Assembly (NCBI RefSeq): GCF_048544455.1
Contig: NC_133538.1
Span: 435,238,311-435,302,310 of the forward strand
Direction: 5' to 3'
DNA from: Silene latifolia
Lineage: Eukaryota > Streptophyta > Magnoliopsida > Caryophyllales > Caryophyllaceae
DNA: 64,000 nt
The translations under genes were made by a program, and so were the position numbers. Shown in pieces: positions 12,496 through 22,930 of the stretch. A model generated the notes under the pieces. It saw only the letters and a list, made by a program, of their open reading frames with translations. It made no database searches and had not been told where the DNA came from. The number at the start of each line of letters is the position of its first letter. The first letter of the stretch is position 1.

Positions 12496-15400
12496 ACACA
12501 CAAATTCTCATATTAGGCGATTCCATGATAAGTTTACCATGGGATTGACTCGTGTAAGAAGGTAGTCATTTCTTAATTTATTTTCTAGTCGTCATTTGTT
12601 TTTGGATAACTGTGTATTCCGTTGCAGTGGTCCTCTGAGGAACACCATAATCTCAAAGAATACATATACAATGAATGATGAAGTGGCAAATTTCTCACCC
12701 TTGCAGTATTGTAAACAGTATGTTTGCAATCAGGAAGAATGCTGATCGACCATGGCGGAAGGTTGTAGTGATTATTTCCATATGACACCTTCGCGTAAGA
12801 GCTTGGGTTATAATTTGCAAGAAATGCAGCACAAGATCCTGATTGTGACTTGAAAACATGAGCCTGAAAATTATAAATGGAAGACATATGACAATGTTAA
12901 AAAGTTGGCAATGTTATGAATGCGAAAAACTGTTTTACGAGTAAAAGACTAACCTCTTGACTGCTTCCTAACCGAATCACCATCGGATCACTGGAAACTA
13001 GAGCTGGCTCACACAATTTTATTGCTCTGTGCAAATCTTTTAAATGACCCCATTTCGGTTGATTTATAAGCCCTAAAAGTGTAAAGAAACCAACAGTTAG
13101 AAAATCATTCTCATAGATAATTATACAACGTCGACATAAACTCTCAGCGCGCAAATGAAGCTGCTGGAATCTGACTTAGATCGACTCCATACCCAAAATA
13201 TAGGAATTAACATCGGTAAGCATCAAAATTACATACATTCATCTCCAGTTCTCCACAACTCTATTAAATGTATTTTTCAGTTTTTAGCAATTGACACGCC
13301 TTAACTTTCGAAAGTTACCCTACTAAGTTTGCAGAGAAAGCTGCTGGAATCTGACTTAGATCGACTCAAAGACAAGCTACTGCTAAGAACTTTCTCTTCA
13401 TATATTTTACAAAAAAATCATTTCCAAAGTAAGATTACATACCAAATTCATCAAGAGGAGCATCATAATCATAGCTAGTGGCAATAAATGGACCACCTGC
13501 AGTTCTGCCGAAGTTTGTACCACCATGATACTGAAGACAAAAATAATTCTTCTGTAAGAATCAATAAAACGACGAACATGAAAGTTTCATCTAGTAAATG
13601 TGCCGATAATTCTGCTGACCATGTAATAATTGACGAAAGATCCCCCTTTCTGTATGAATCTAGCAACACCAAATGCTAAGTCTTTGGCTGGTCTAGTAGG
13701 TACTGGACCCCCAAATTCAGTATACCTGATAACAGGAAACATATATGAAGAATCAACCATAAGTTGCATTCGCTTTTAACTAAAAGAAAAAGTCACACTC
13801 ATTACTTTAAGCCTAAATTGGTTAAAAGTCTCACCATCCTGTCCAGGCCTCTGTCCACATCTTAGGTTTATAAGGCTTATTCGGAGAAAAGTAATCACAG
13901 TAGAAACCGTTGCAAGTATTAATCTGCAAGAAACATGCTTTTTTTTATTAAACACGACTTACACGAGTACCCTGACTTTCATAAAGTCAAACAACAAACT
14001 TTGTAACTGTTGTCAACCTCGGCATATCATGACACTGAAACATGCTAAAAAATGTTAATAGGCAAATCCTCTTTTCGTGAATAAGAGCATGAATCATATT
14101 TTACCCATTTCCCCATTTTCCGAGATCAGACATGATACACCATATGAAGAAATCAGAGGCAATGTTGTCTTCACAAGGGAGTAATTAGTGTACTGCTACT
14201 ATATTCAACATGATCAACGCGATGTATGCACAGCATGCTGAACAAACTATTACGTAATTTATAAGAACCAGCTAGTTAGACCCATGTGCCGATGTGCACT
14301 GCCACAAACTATCACAGCATTTACTAGTAAGTGCACCAAGTTGAACAAACACAGAAGCATAATGGATAATGGATAATAAACAACATAACAAACTCATAAT
14401 TACATGTGGGACTAAAAGAATAATGCCAAATAAAGGTTTTCTAATGAACTTACAACGGGGTCTGGAGCATCATCCTGCTTACACATGACCCATGGAACTC
14501 CAGTGTTTAACCCCACAGCCATTTTAGCTGCCCAATTTGCGTATGCTTTACCAGGTGCACCAATCTCATATTCAAGTGGCCCATATTCATTTTCAATCTA
14601 CCAACAACAACAATAATAAAGCGTTAGTCCACATCGCCAAGTGATCAGGGGTCGGCTAACATATACTGTTGAATGGAACCACCAATCCACCATTGTAAAG
14701 TGTAAGTTTCACAGTTAGTGCATCACTGAGATATGAAAAATACCTGAGATAATATAATAGGACCACCTTGTGACTCAAATAATCTTTCAGCTTTCATCAT
14801 GTCAACAATCTTCATGGTAAACTTTTGCATTGCATTCTATAAAAGGGCACAAAATACAAACTTTATTAATTTAAGTTCACAAAAACCAAAATTAAGTCAA
14901 TAAGTGGCCTTCGTTACTCCAACTCTTCTTATTCCCTCGTGTATCAGTGTCCAACCCTTGACACTCGGACTTGGGTATGTACACTTACACACCTCATTTT
15001 AGGCCAAAACATGCATACTTTCATGAATATAGCCAAGTCCGACACTTGGATATGCACCTGTGTCGTCGGATTCTTCTAAACGAGACAACATAGTGATTAG
15101 TGAGTAACAAGGGCAAGTAGCAAACCTTGAAAGGTCCATTATCTGTTCTGAAGTTGATGCCAGGAACATACTTCAGCCATACAGGAAACCCCCTACAGTA
15201 AAATAATAAGCCAACTAACATTAGCCAGAATACTTCATCTTCTTACACAATCATCCAACTTATAAAAGTAGTAAAAAAAAGGAAGAAACAGTAAAAAATT
15301 GAGCAAATTACCCAAAGCTCCATTCAGCACAAACATAAGGTCCAGTCCTCAAATGAACATATAAACCAGCTTGTTGAACCACCTTAATGAACTTCACAAG

Positions 15401-16078
15401 GTCATACCTTTCTTCAAAATAATACTGTAAAAAACCGAAAAGAAGTAAACTTTACAAACAAATACACATCAGTGAGGTAAACTAAAGTTACCCCAGTGCC
15501 TCAAGGCTTCCAGGGTAAGGTGGGTCGGATGTTCGCACCCTTAACCCTGTGCCAGCAACACAACTAGCTGTTTCCGAATGACTCAAGATGAAAATTGCGT
15601 TGAGAACTTAAGAATGTGAAAAAATAATTACTTGGCCAGGTTGAGGTTCATGTCCATTCCAGAAAACATAAGTCTGAATTACATCAACATCTCCTTCTTT
15701 AGCCTTCTCAATAAGATCTGGCCACATCTATATCAAACCAATTGCCAAATATAAACAATACTCATGTCACATTTTCAGCTAAAATCATTAATACAGATTA
15801 ATATTCGCTCCGTTTCAATAATTTGTTTACCTTCGATTAAAATACCTTCAGCAATTAATATAAAAACTAAACAAATGACCGAGACGAAAAACAATAAAAA
15901 TGCAGCATTTTTAACATACCTCGGGTGTACTTCTGGGATAGTGAATAGAACCAGAAATAAGAATTCTTCTTTGGCCATTAATGGTAATTGCTTTGTGATC
16001 ATATGCAACATTTGCATTAATCAAAACCAATAAATTTTGAAAAATCAAAAAAATTGACAAAAATGTGTTCTTCTGCAT
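10055..16078 (-). CDS. BGAL: GH35 beta-galactosidase with C-terminal lectin domain
   Basis: Nineteen exons on the minus strand: 16078-15920, 15727-15632, 15424-15312, 15192-15126, 14836-14744, 14597-14454, 13923-13835, 13725-13620, 13530-13443, 13072-12954, 12863-12699, 12352-12180, 12089-11980, 11790-11681, 11566-11456, 11211-11101, 10993-10788, 10604-10268, 10165-10055. They total 2508 nt, 835 aa, all GT-AG and in phase. Residues 1-22 are a hydrophobic signal peptide; the mature protein starts near NVAYDHKAI. The GH35 signature [13 protein letters not shown] spans 169-181, with acid/base Glu180; MWTEAWTGW carries the likely nucleophile Glu249. Beta-sandwich domains follow, then a SUEL/galactose-binding lectin domain (about 757-835, cysteine-rich, ends AICS). 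The family releases terminal beta-galactose from pectic galactan and arabinogalactan in the cell wall. Length and exon count match BGAL1/BGAL3-type enzymes; I cannot choose the paralogue. Copia-1 sits 253 bp upstream of the ATG. Confidence 0.96.
12461..12502. repeat. (C)n(CA)n microsatellite in a beta-galactosidase intron
   Basis: A run of 18 C is followed directly by about ten CA dinucleotides. It lies between exons 11 and 12. It is probably polymorphic and prone to sequencing error. Confidence 0.95.
15488..15590 (-). mobile_element. tRNA-derived SINE 3' fragment in beta-galactosidase intron 2
   Basis: Read on the minus strand, the segment contains GGTTAAGGGTGCGAACATCC, then CGACCCACCTTACCCTGG and ends GCACTGGGGTAAC. 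This matches the conserved 3' domain of plant SINEs (consensus like GGTAAGGCTGCGTACATCCGACC...ACTGGGGTA). The upstream part GGAAACAGCTAGTTGTGTTG also fits that type. No A/B-box head or poly(A) tail is clear, so it looks truncated. The assignment rests on recall of the SINE consensus. Confidence 0.6.
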
Positions 16079-16331
16079 TTTCAGCAATAATAGTAAAAAC
16101 CCAAATTATACTATGAGACTGTCGTATGGCACGACCCGAGATAAAACAATTCCTTCACACAAAAACAACACTTTTAATGATTCTTTCGTCTTTCGGCTGC
16201 ACACTTTATTCCATGCTTTGTTTAGAGAGAGGAAGTAGAGTGAAACAGTAAACTACACTAGTGAAGTAAAAAAAACAGCTGTGGAAAATGTGAATGTCTT
16301 TCTGTTTGAGTTTGTTGTATTGGGTTTTGTG
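16079..16331 (-). promoter_or_regulatory. Residual 5' region of the beta-galactosidase gene
   Basis: 253 bp between the ATG and the Copia-1 target duplication. It is CT/A-rich on the minus strand and has no convincing TATA box. It ends at TTGTG (16327-16331), half of the 5-bp target duplication whose other half is at 22241-22245. The pre-insertion upstream sequence therefore continues at 22246. This piece is probably the native 5' UTR or proximal promoter. Confidence 0.6.
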
Positions 16332-16382
16332 TATAAGAGTAAATACTCAGTTTGTGAATGAAAGTGTTTGTATGTTGATAAT

Positions 16383-16569
16383 CAATAGGTCTTGGTATAG
16401 ACGGGTGTGGCGAACAGACGGGTAAAGACCTCTAATAAAATGGGTAGGTGAACAAGGTGGGGCACCCCCATGTGCTTCCCACTTTATGGCAAATGGATAT
16501 TTTGTGAGGGAAAATGGTATCCGTCTATACATATAGACGAATAGTGTCCGTCTATAATGAGAATTTGTG
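16383..16569. mobile_element. Small MULE-type MITE in the Copia-1 3' LTR
   Basis: 187 bp flanked by the 9-bp direct repeat GTTGATAAT (16374-16382 and 16570-16578), which occurs once in the intact LTR. The termini share an imperfect inverted repeat including TATAGACGG. An internal GTCTATACATATAGAC palindrome sits near the right end. The 9-bp duplication suggests the Mutator superfamily. It has no coding capacity. Confidence 0.75.
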
Positions 16570-16583
16570 GTTGATAATTAAAA

Positions 16584-17030
16584 CCGGATTTGTAAATATC
16601 GTCGACGTTTTAGTAAATATCGACGACGTTTTCATTCCAAAAGACGATAATGCCCTTTGCATAATTACATTATTTTCTCTCTCTAAACAATTTTCTCTCA
16701 AATTCTACTAAAAGTCAACTACATTTCGATCTCTCATTGCATTAAACCAATTAAAAGATGTTAGAAATTAACGCACATCGATTAGAAAACTTAAATAAAT
16801 TTAAAAAATCGGCAAATAAACGTATTAAACACGGTTTTTTTTTTTAAAAAAATGAACTAGTTCATGGACTAAATGTTGAGATTCAACAATCGACCACGGA
16901 CCAAACATTGAAAACCAACGTTTGCCATGGTCCAAACGTGGGAAACTAACGTTGGCCGTGGTCCAAACGTGGGAAACCAACATTGGCCGTGGTCCAAACG
17001 TTGGAATCCCACGTTTGGCCACTGGAGGAA

Positions 17031-17068
<38 letters not shown>

Positions 17069-17473
17069 AATTTAAAAAAAAAAAAAAATTTCCGTGGCCA
17101 AACGTGGGATTCTAACGTTTGGACCACGGCCAACGTTGGTTTCCCACGTTTGGACCACGGCAAACGTTGATTTTCAATGTTTGGTCCATGGCTAAACGTT
17201 AGATCTCAAAGTTTGGTCCATGGTTCAACCTTGGGGTATAAATTTCAGATTTACGCAAACAATTAACAATATGTTATTTACAAAATTAATGTCATGAACT
17301 AATTAGGTTGACATATTGTTAATTGTTGTTGTTGTTGTTGTTTTTTGTTTTTAATTTAGTTGAGTTTGAGAGAAATTTTTTTAGAGAGAGAAAGTCAAAA
17401 GGGCAGTCATCGTCTTTTTTATGAAAAACGTCGTCGATATTTACTAAAACGTCGTCGATATAAATCAGCCCCC
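16584..17473. mobile_element. MULE-type foldback element in the Copia-1 3' LTR
   Basis: 890 bp flanked by TAATTAAAA (16575-16583 and 17474-17482). Both ends carry long inverted repeats (about 120 bp) containing ATCGACGACGTTTTAGTAAA-type sequence, GACGAT and TTCTCTCTCTAAA. The inner third is a second inverted array: several ACCACGG/CCAAACGTTGG-type subrepeats on the left arm are mirrored on the right arm around an A/T tract (about 17030-17090). The whole element should form a very large hairpin. It has no ORF. Confidence 0.85.
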
Positions 17474-17667
17474 TAATTAAAATGATTTACAATCTATGTT
17501 TATATAGTTACAGTAAACTAAACTACACTGCTAATAACAAGGAACTACTTGCTAAAGAATAGAAATAAGATAAATACACATGTGACAGAATACAATAGCT
17601 AAACAATAAACTAGATAATAGGAGGAGGACTAGGAGTTGGTTCCTATTTCGTTGGTGTAGCAACTGA

Positions 17668-20600
17668 CTATTCAACACTCCCCCGCAAGATGGACGGTCG
17701 GAGACGAAGGCCAATCTTGGAAGACAGCTCAAGAAAACGTGATTTGTGCAGCGGCTTTGTCAACGTATCAGCTAATTGATCATTACCGTTAATATGTAGG
17801 ATAATCGTAAGACCTTTGCGAACTTGCTCTTTGACAAAGTGAAATGAGATTGCTAAATGCTTCATTCGCGAGTGGAACACTGGATTTGCCGAATAGGTTG
17901 TCGCAGAAAGATTATCACAGTAAATAGCGGGCGAAGAGGGATGAGCTATGCCAAGCTCGTGTAGAACAGAGACGAGCCAGAGGACCTCCGAGGAGGTAGC
18001 AGCAACGGCTCTGAATTCGGCTTCTGTAGTGGAGCAAGACAGTGCACGCTGTTTTTTGGAAGACCACGAAATGGGATTTTTGCCGAGGTAAACAATGTAA
18101 CCGGTGGTCGAGACATAATCCTCGGAATCTCCCGCAAAGTCCGCGTCGCAGTATGCGTGGAGATTAAGAGGGGTGGAGTGGTGAAGGTGAATACCCAAGT
18201 GAAGAGTACCATTTAAATACCTGAGGACACGCTTTAGAGCGAGCCAATGGTTGGAGGTCGGGTGTGTGAGAAATTGTGCTAGCTTATTAACCGGAAAGGC
18301 AATATCGGGTCTAGTTAATGATAAGTATTGGAGACTCCCGACAATTGCTCTATAATCAGTGATATTTTCAATTGGTGCATTGGGTTCCTTAACAAGTGGA
18401 GAATGAGCTAGCAGGGGGGGGGGGGGGGGTGGGGGGTTGGCGGGTTTGCTTTCATGCATATTAAATTTATGTAGTAAGTCGGAAATATATTTGGTTTGGT
18501 TGAGGTGAATGCCGTTTTAGGTTGGAGTGACCTCAATTCCAAGGAAAAATGAAAGTGGTCCAAGATCCTTTAATGAGAATTTTCGTGATATTTCATCAAT
18601 AAAGGCCTGAATGTGTGACGGGTTTGGTCCGGTGACGATTATATCGTCGACATAGACTAGGACAAATAATGTGGTATGTTTGGTGTTTAAAATAAATAGT
18701 GATGGGTCAGTGACTGAATTTTTAAAGTGTAGACTCAAAAGATATATTTTGAGCTCGGTGTACCAAGTTCGTGGGGCTTGTTTTAAACCATAAATGGCTT
18801 TGCGTAGGTGACAAACGTGATCGGGTTTTTCCGTATCTACAAACCCTGGTGGTTGGTTCATAAAGACGGAATCAGTGAGGTTACCTTGTAGGAAAGCATT
18901 ATTTACATCAATTTGACGGAGAGACCATCGATTAGCAACGGCGATCGATAGCACAAGACGAACTGTGGCAGGCTTACAGGGCTGAATGTTTCCGAATAAT
19001 CGACGCCGGGTCGTTGGTGAAAGCCCTTGGTGACGAGTCTAGCTTTATACTGTTTGAGAGTGCCATCCGGGTTGTACTTCACGCGGTATACCCACTTGCA
19101 ACCAACAACATTTTGAGCTTGGGAACGAGGGACAAGAGTCTAGGTTTGGTTACGAAGGAGGGCTTGGTGTTCGTCAACCATGGCATTGCGCCAACGTGGG
19201 TCAACTAAAGCTTGTTTTGTGGTGGTGGGTGTGACATGAGGTGTGGGTACTGTCGCTGTTTTAGCGTGTTTTGATGTGGGTTTGGCATATTTCGGGTTCC
19301 GCTTGACAATGTTGTTGCATAGTCGAGTTATAGCACGGGAAGGTGGAGGTGGGGGCGAGGGTGGTGGAGTAGGGGAGGAGGCCGAAGGTGTGGTGGAGGC
19401 AGGGTGTATCGTGGTGGCAGAGGGTGTGGCAGAGGGAGTTACGGGTGAGGCTGGGTTGGTTTCTGGTTCGGGTGGGGTTGGGTGTTGCGAAGTGGAGGAG
19501 GGAGAGTTGTTGTTAGTGTCGGGTGGGGGAGGTGGGTGAGGCGTAGGAGGGGTGTGGGGAATAGGAAGAGGTGGGTCAAGTAAGGGAATGGTAAGTTCAC
19601 ACCATTTATCAGGAGAGTGAACAGGTGATGGATTAGTTTTGGCTAGATGGGTGTAAGGGTAGACATGCTCAATGAAACGTACATGACGGGATGTATAAAG
19701 TTTTTGAGTGATGGGGTCATAACACAAATACGCACTTTGAGTATTTGAGTAACCAACAAAGACACAAGGGATTGATTTCGGGTCAAGTTTGTGATTGGTG
19801 TATGGTTTGAGCCATGGGTAACAAAGGCAACCAAATGGTCTTAGTTTGTTATAGTTTGGGTTTTGGTCGAAAAGAATTTGATAGGGAGTTTTATTTTGAA
19901 ACGTGGTTGTTGGCAGCCGATTAATTAAATATGTGGCTGTTGAAAAAGCATAAGGCCAAAATTTATTGGGCATTTGGGCATGAGTAAGAAGCACGAGACC
20001 AGTTTCAACGATGTGGCGATGGCGTCTTTCGGCAAAATCATTGTGCTCGGGTGTGTGTGGCGGTGATGTAAGGTGGTTAATTCCGTCATCAAGGAGGTTT
20101 GGGGTAAGCTTTTTATATTCCCCCCCGGTTGTCGGAATAAAATTGTTTAATGGGTCGTTGGAAATATTTTTCAACAATATTTTTGAAGCGGTTAAAGGTT
20201 ATTAATGTGTCGGACTTATTTTTAATCGGATATAACCAAAAATAATGGGAAAAATGATCAACAAAAATGACATAATATTTGAATGAATCGGTTGAGAGTA
20301 CCGGTGAGGTCCATACATCAGAAAATATTAAATCTAGTGGTGCAGCGGAATGTAAAGTGGAAATAGAAAAGGGTAATTTGTGGCTTTTATTGACTAAGCA
20401 GGAATTATAGTGCAAATAATTGGAAATACGAAAATTATAAATTGAATTTAATTGCCTAAGGATAGCATTGGATGGGTGTCCCAGTCGAGCATGCCACAAG
20501 CTGCTGGGAGACGAACTAAGGCTGGTGTAAGCACGTGGTTTGTGGGTGGGTGGTTGCCATTGATAGACGCCATCTTGAAACGGTCCTTGGATAAGAATTT

Positions 20601-21990
20601 CATCCGTCGAGCGATCCTTAAAACAAAAGGAAGTAGGTGAGAAACAGGCTATAGCATTATTATCAAAGCAAAATTGTGAAACGGATAAAAGGTTTTTAGC
20701 AATTGTTGGTACTACAAGCACATTATTAAAGGAAAGAAAACGAGAAGAGAAAGGAGTAGTAAATGAACCATGGTGCGTAATTGGAAGAGCTGACCCGTCT
20801 CCTATGATGAGATCATCCGGTCCATCATAGGGGCTATGAAGAGCAAGGTTTTCAAGGTCATTGGTTATGTGGTGACTAGCACCACTGTCAACAAGGTAGG
20901 CAGAGGTGGAGGGTTGCGAGGCAGTGGCGGTGTGGGCTTGGGGTCGATACGGTTTTGGTGGTGGAAACGAAACCATAGGATAGTCACGCTTAAATTTGGG
21001 ACAGTCACTAATCACATGGCCTGATTCGCGACAATATTGGCAACGACCCTTGAAAGGTCTTTGGGTGTGTTGGGTATTAGGCGGTGCAGTGGGTTGGGTA
21101 CGGTTGCTGTTGTGGCGAGGCTGGTAGATACGGTTGTTGTTGTGGAAGGCGGGTGGATTGTAGTTGGTGGACTGGTTATTGTAGGTGGTGCGATTTTGGT
21201 TGAAGTTGCGAGATGCAACATTGGCAGTGGGTTGAAAGACACTGGTGTTATTGGTAGGTGCTCTTTTGACAATTAATTCATGTTGAATAAGACGTTCATG
21301 AAAGGCTTCAAAGGAAATTGGTGTGTCACGAGCACGGACGCCATCAATAACGTCTTTGTATTGGTCAACGGGAAGGCCGCTAATAATTTGGGCAGTGATG
21401 TCCTCAGCATCCATGGGTTTGCCGAGGTGGGCTAATTGATTGGTGCATGCTTTGATGGCCAACATATAGTCGGAAATAGTGCCATCACCGAGTGTAATGT
21501 GACGAAGACGATCCTTAATTTGAAGGAGGTGTCCTCGAGAGGGGTTGGCATAGGTGGTTGCTAGGATTTGCCATGCTTCATGAGAAGTGTTAGCATCTAG
21601 GATAATGGTTGAGACGGATTCATGTAGGGTTCCGGCTAAGGCTCCTAGGATAAGATTATCTTGTTTGAACCAAGTGTGGTATGCGTTGGGTACGGGATCT
21701 GGGTTAGGTTTCGCATCAGTGGCGGGTGGGGTGATGGTGGTGGGTGGTGCGGTTTTGGTTCCATCAAGATAGGAAAACAGTCCATAACCTTGAAGAAGCC
21801 GGGTGATTTGATATTGCCAAGCACGATAAGTTGACGGGGTAAGTTTGATGCAAGTAGGGAAGGAGAGGGAGATGAGTGGTTTGGTTGGTTCGTCGGTGTT
21901 GGGAATGGTGCTATTGTTGTGGTTGGACATGGTGAATGCATGAAGAACAACGAGAATGAAGGTTAGGATCGATGTAGGTCGTGATACCAT
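17668..21990 (-). pseudogene. Copia-1 Gag-Pol polyprotein, disrupted
   Basis: The frame opens at ATG 21990-21988, with a second candidate Met at 21930. Gag (UBN2-like, ITRLLQGYGLFSYLDG) leads to a CCHC knuckle CQYCRESGHVISDC near 21040, protease LVDSGASHHIT, the GAG-preintegrase segment LWHARLGHPS, integrase, then RT with YVDDIIVTG (near 18640) and RNase H (CDADFAGD, TEAEF). Visible lesions are a frameshift near 20120 within the integrase core (DNRGGI/EYKKL), an in-frame TAG at about 19137, a frameshift near 18980 in RT, and an in-frame TAA at 18517-18519. The element cannot make a full polyprotein. Confidence 0.93.
21981..21989 (-). other. Copia-1 primer binding site
   Basis: TGGTATCAC on the minus strand, directly abutting the 5' LTR end CTCTTATA. 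It matches the 3' end of plant initiator tRNA-Met, the usual Copia primer. Confidence 0.85.
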
Positions 21991-22240
21991 ATAAGAGTAA
22001 ATACTCAGTTTGTGAATGAAAGTGTTTGTATGTTGATAATTAAAATGATTTACAATCTATGTTTATATAGTTACAGTAAACTAAACTACACTGCTAATAA
22101 CAAGGAACTACTTGCTAAAGAATAGGAATAAGATAAATACATATGTGACATAATACAATAGCTAAACAATAAACTAGATAATAGGAGGAGGACTAGGAGT
22201 TGGTTCCTATTTCGTTGGTGTAGCAACTGACTGTTCAACA
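21990..22240 (-). repeat. Copia-1 5' LTR
   Basis: 251 bp, intact. It differs from the reassembled 3' LTR by only a few substitutions (for example GAATAGG versus GAATAGA and CTGTTCAACA versus CTATTCAACA), so the insertion is fairly recent. Confidence 0.95.
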
Positions 22241-22494
22241 TTGTGAACAACAGTTTTGTTTTGTTTTGGTTAGCTTTAGGAAAAATGATGTCAGAAACTG
22301 TGTTGAACACAGAGTCTTGTGAGTTGTGAGTGATTATTAATTATTCAAAAATTATTTTTTCACATACGACTTTACTCTTTTACGAATGTGTGACGGTTGT
22401 AGAGTGGTTTTTGCGACGAACTTATTGATAGGGTTTTGTTTAAAAAGTTTGTTTATATGAACTGGAATGCAAATTTGAGAGGACTTTGTAGTTG

Positions 22495-22502
22495 CTTTTA
22501 TA
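22495..22502 (-). promoter_or_regulatory. Candidate native TATA box of the beta-galactosidase gene
   Basis: TATAAAAG on the minus strand within GTGTATAAAAGCAAC. Without Copia-1 it would lie about 500 bp upstream of the start codon, a long but possible leader. If it is the real core promoter, Copia-1 sits in the 5' UTR. No expression data are available here. Confidence 0.35.
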
Positions 22503-22535
22503 CACTCATTAGATGCAGGAAAATGTCATTTGTTA

Positions 22536-22930
22536 GACTATCCCCAAGCAAGGTCACGAGGGAGGTCGCGACCTTGTTGGGTCGCCTTAATCAACAATTA
22601 AGCATGAGATTAGCGTGACTCTTACAAACAATGATCAACCTTATTACCAGTTAATTCTGCATCTTCTGGTTCTATTGACATCTATGACAATTCCTTGGCT
22701 CTTACAAACAATGATCAACCTTAATAGGTCAATTGGTGACCCAATAGGTGTCAAATTATCATTGGTCGTAAACAAAACAAAAAGGGTTGGAAGGTGAAAA
22801 ATGATTGGGTTGATGACCTAGGTCGCGACCTTCTGCTTGGGAGGTGAAAATAGGTCAAGGTTAATAAGGTGGGATTAAAAGTAAAATCGGGTCGCGACCT
22901 AATTAGCGCGACCACTGCTTGGGGATGGTC
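22536..22930. mobile_element. PIF/Harbinger-type MITE carrying a Copia gag fragment
   Basis: 395 bp with terminal inverted repeats GACTATCCCCAAGCA and GACCATCCCCAAGCA (right end read in reverse), flanked by TTA (22533-22535, 22931-22933). The 3-bp TTA duplication is typical of PIF/Harbinger. Subterminal palindromes GGTCGCGACC occur three times. The middle (about 22613-22723) is nearly identical to Copia-2 gag around 24538-24612, with a roughly 23-bp piece (starting CTCTTACAAACAATG) present at both sides of the captured segment. Confidence 0.8.

Larger units (their letters stand above)
16332..17677 (-). repeat. Copia-1 3' LTR, split by two DNA-element insertions
   Basis: Plus-strand pieces 16332-16382, 16579-16583 and 17483-17677 add to 251 bp, matching the intact copy at 21990-22240. 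The interruptions are a 187-bp and an 890-bp element, each with its own 9-bp target duplication (GTTGATAAT and TAATTAAAA), which overlap in the undisturbed LTR sequence. Confidence 0.95.
16332..22240 (-). mobile_element. Copia-1: LTR retrotransposon (Ty1/Copia, RE1/Ale-like), nearly complete
   Basis: Transcribed on the minus strand: 5' LTR 22240-21990, PBS TGGTATCAC (21989-21981) against initiator tRNA-Met, coding region 21990-17668, polypurine tract GCGGGGGAG just before the 3' LTR at 17677. LTRs begin TGTTGAAC and end CTCTTATA. The target duplication is TTGTG on both sides (16327-16331, 22241-22245). Domain order gag-PR-IN-RT-RNaseH is Copia. After removing two later insertions, the 3' LTR is exactly 251 bp, the same as the 5' LTR. 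The short LTRs and gag resemble RE1/Ale-lineage elements. Confidence 0.95.

Noticed and set aside
19243..19539. Gly/Val-rich plus-strand ORF opposite Copia-1
   Set aside because: It is the antisense shadow of the Pro/Thr-rich linker of the Copia-1 polyprotein.
16332..22240. Copia-1 as an active autonomous element
   Set aside because: At least two frameshifts and two in-frame stops interrupt Gag-Pol, and the 3' LTR carries two insertions.
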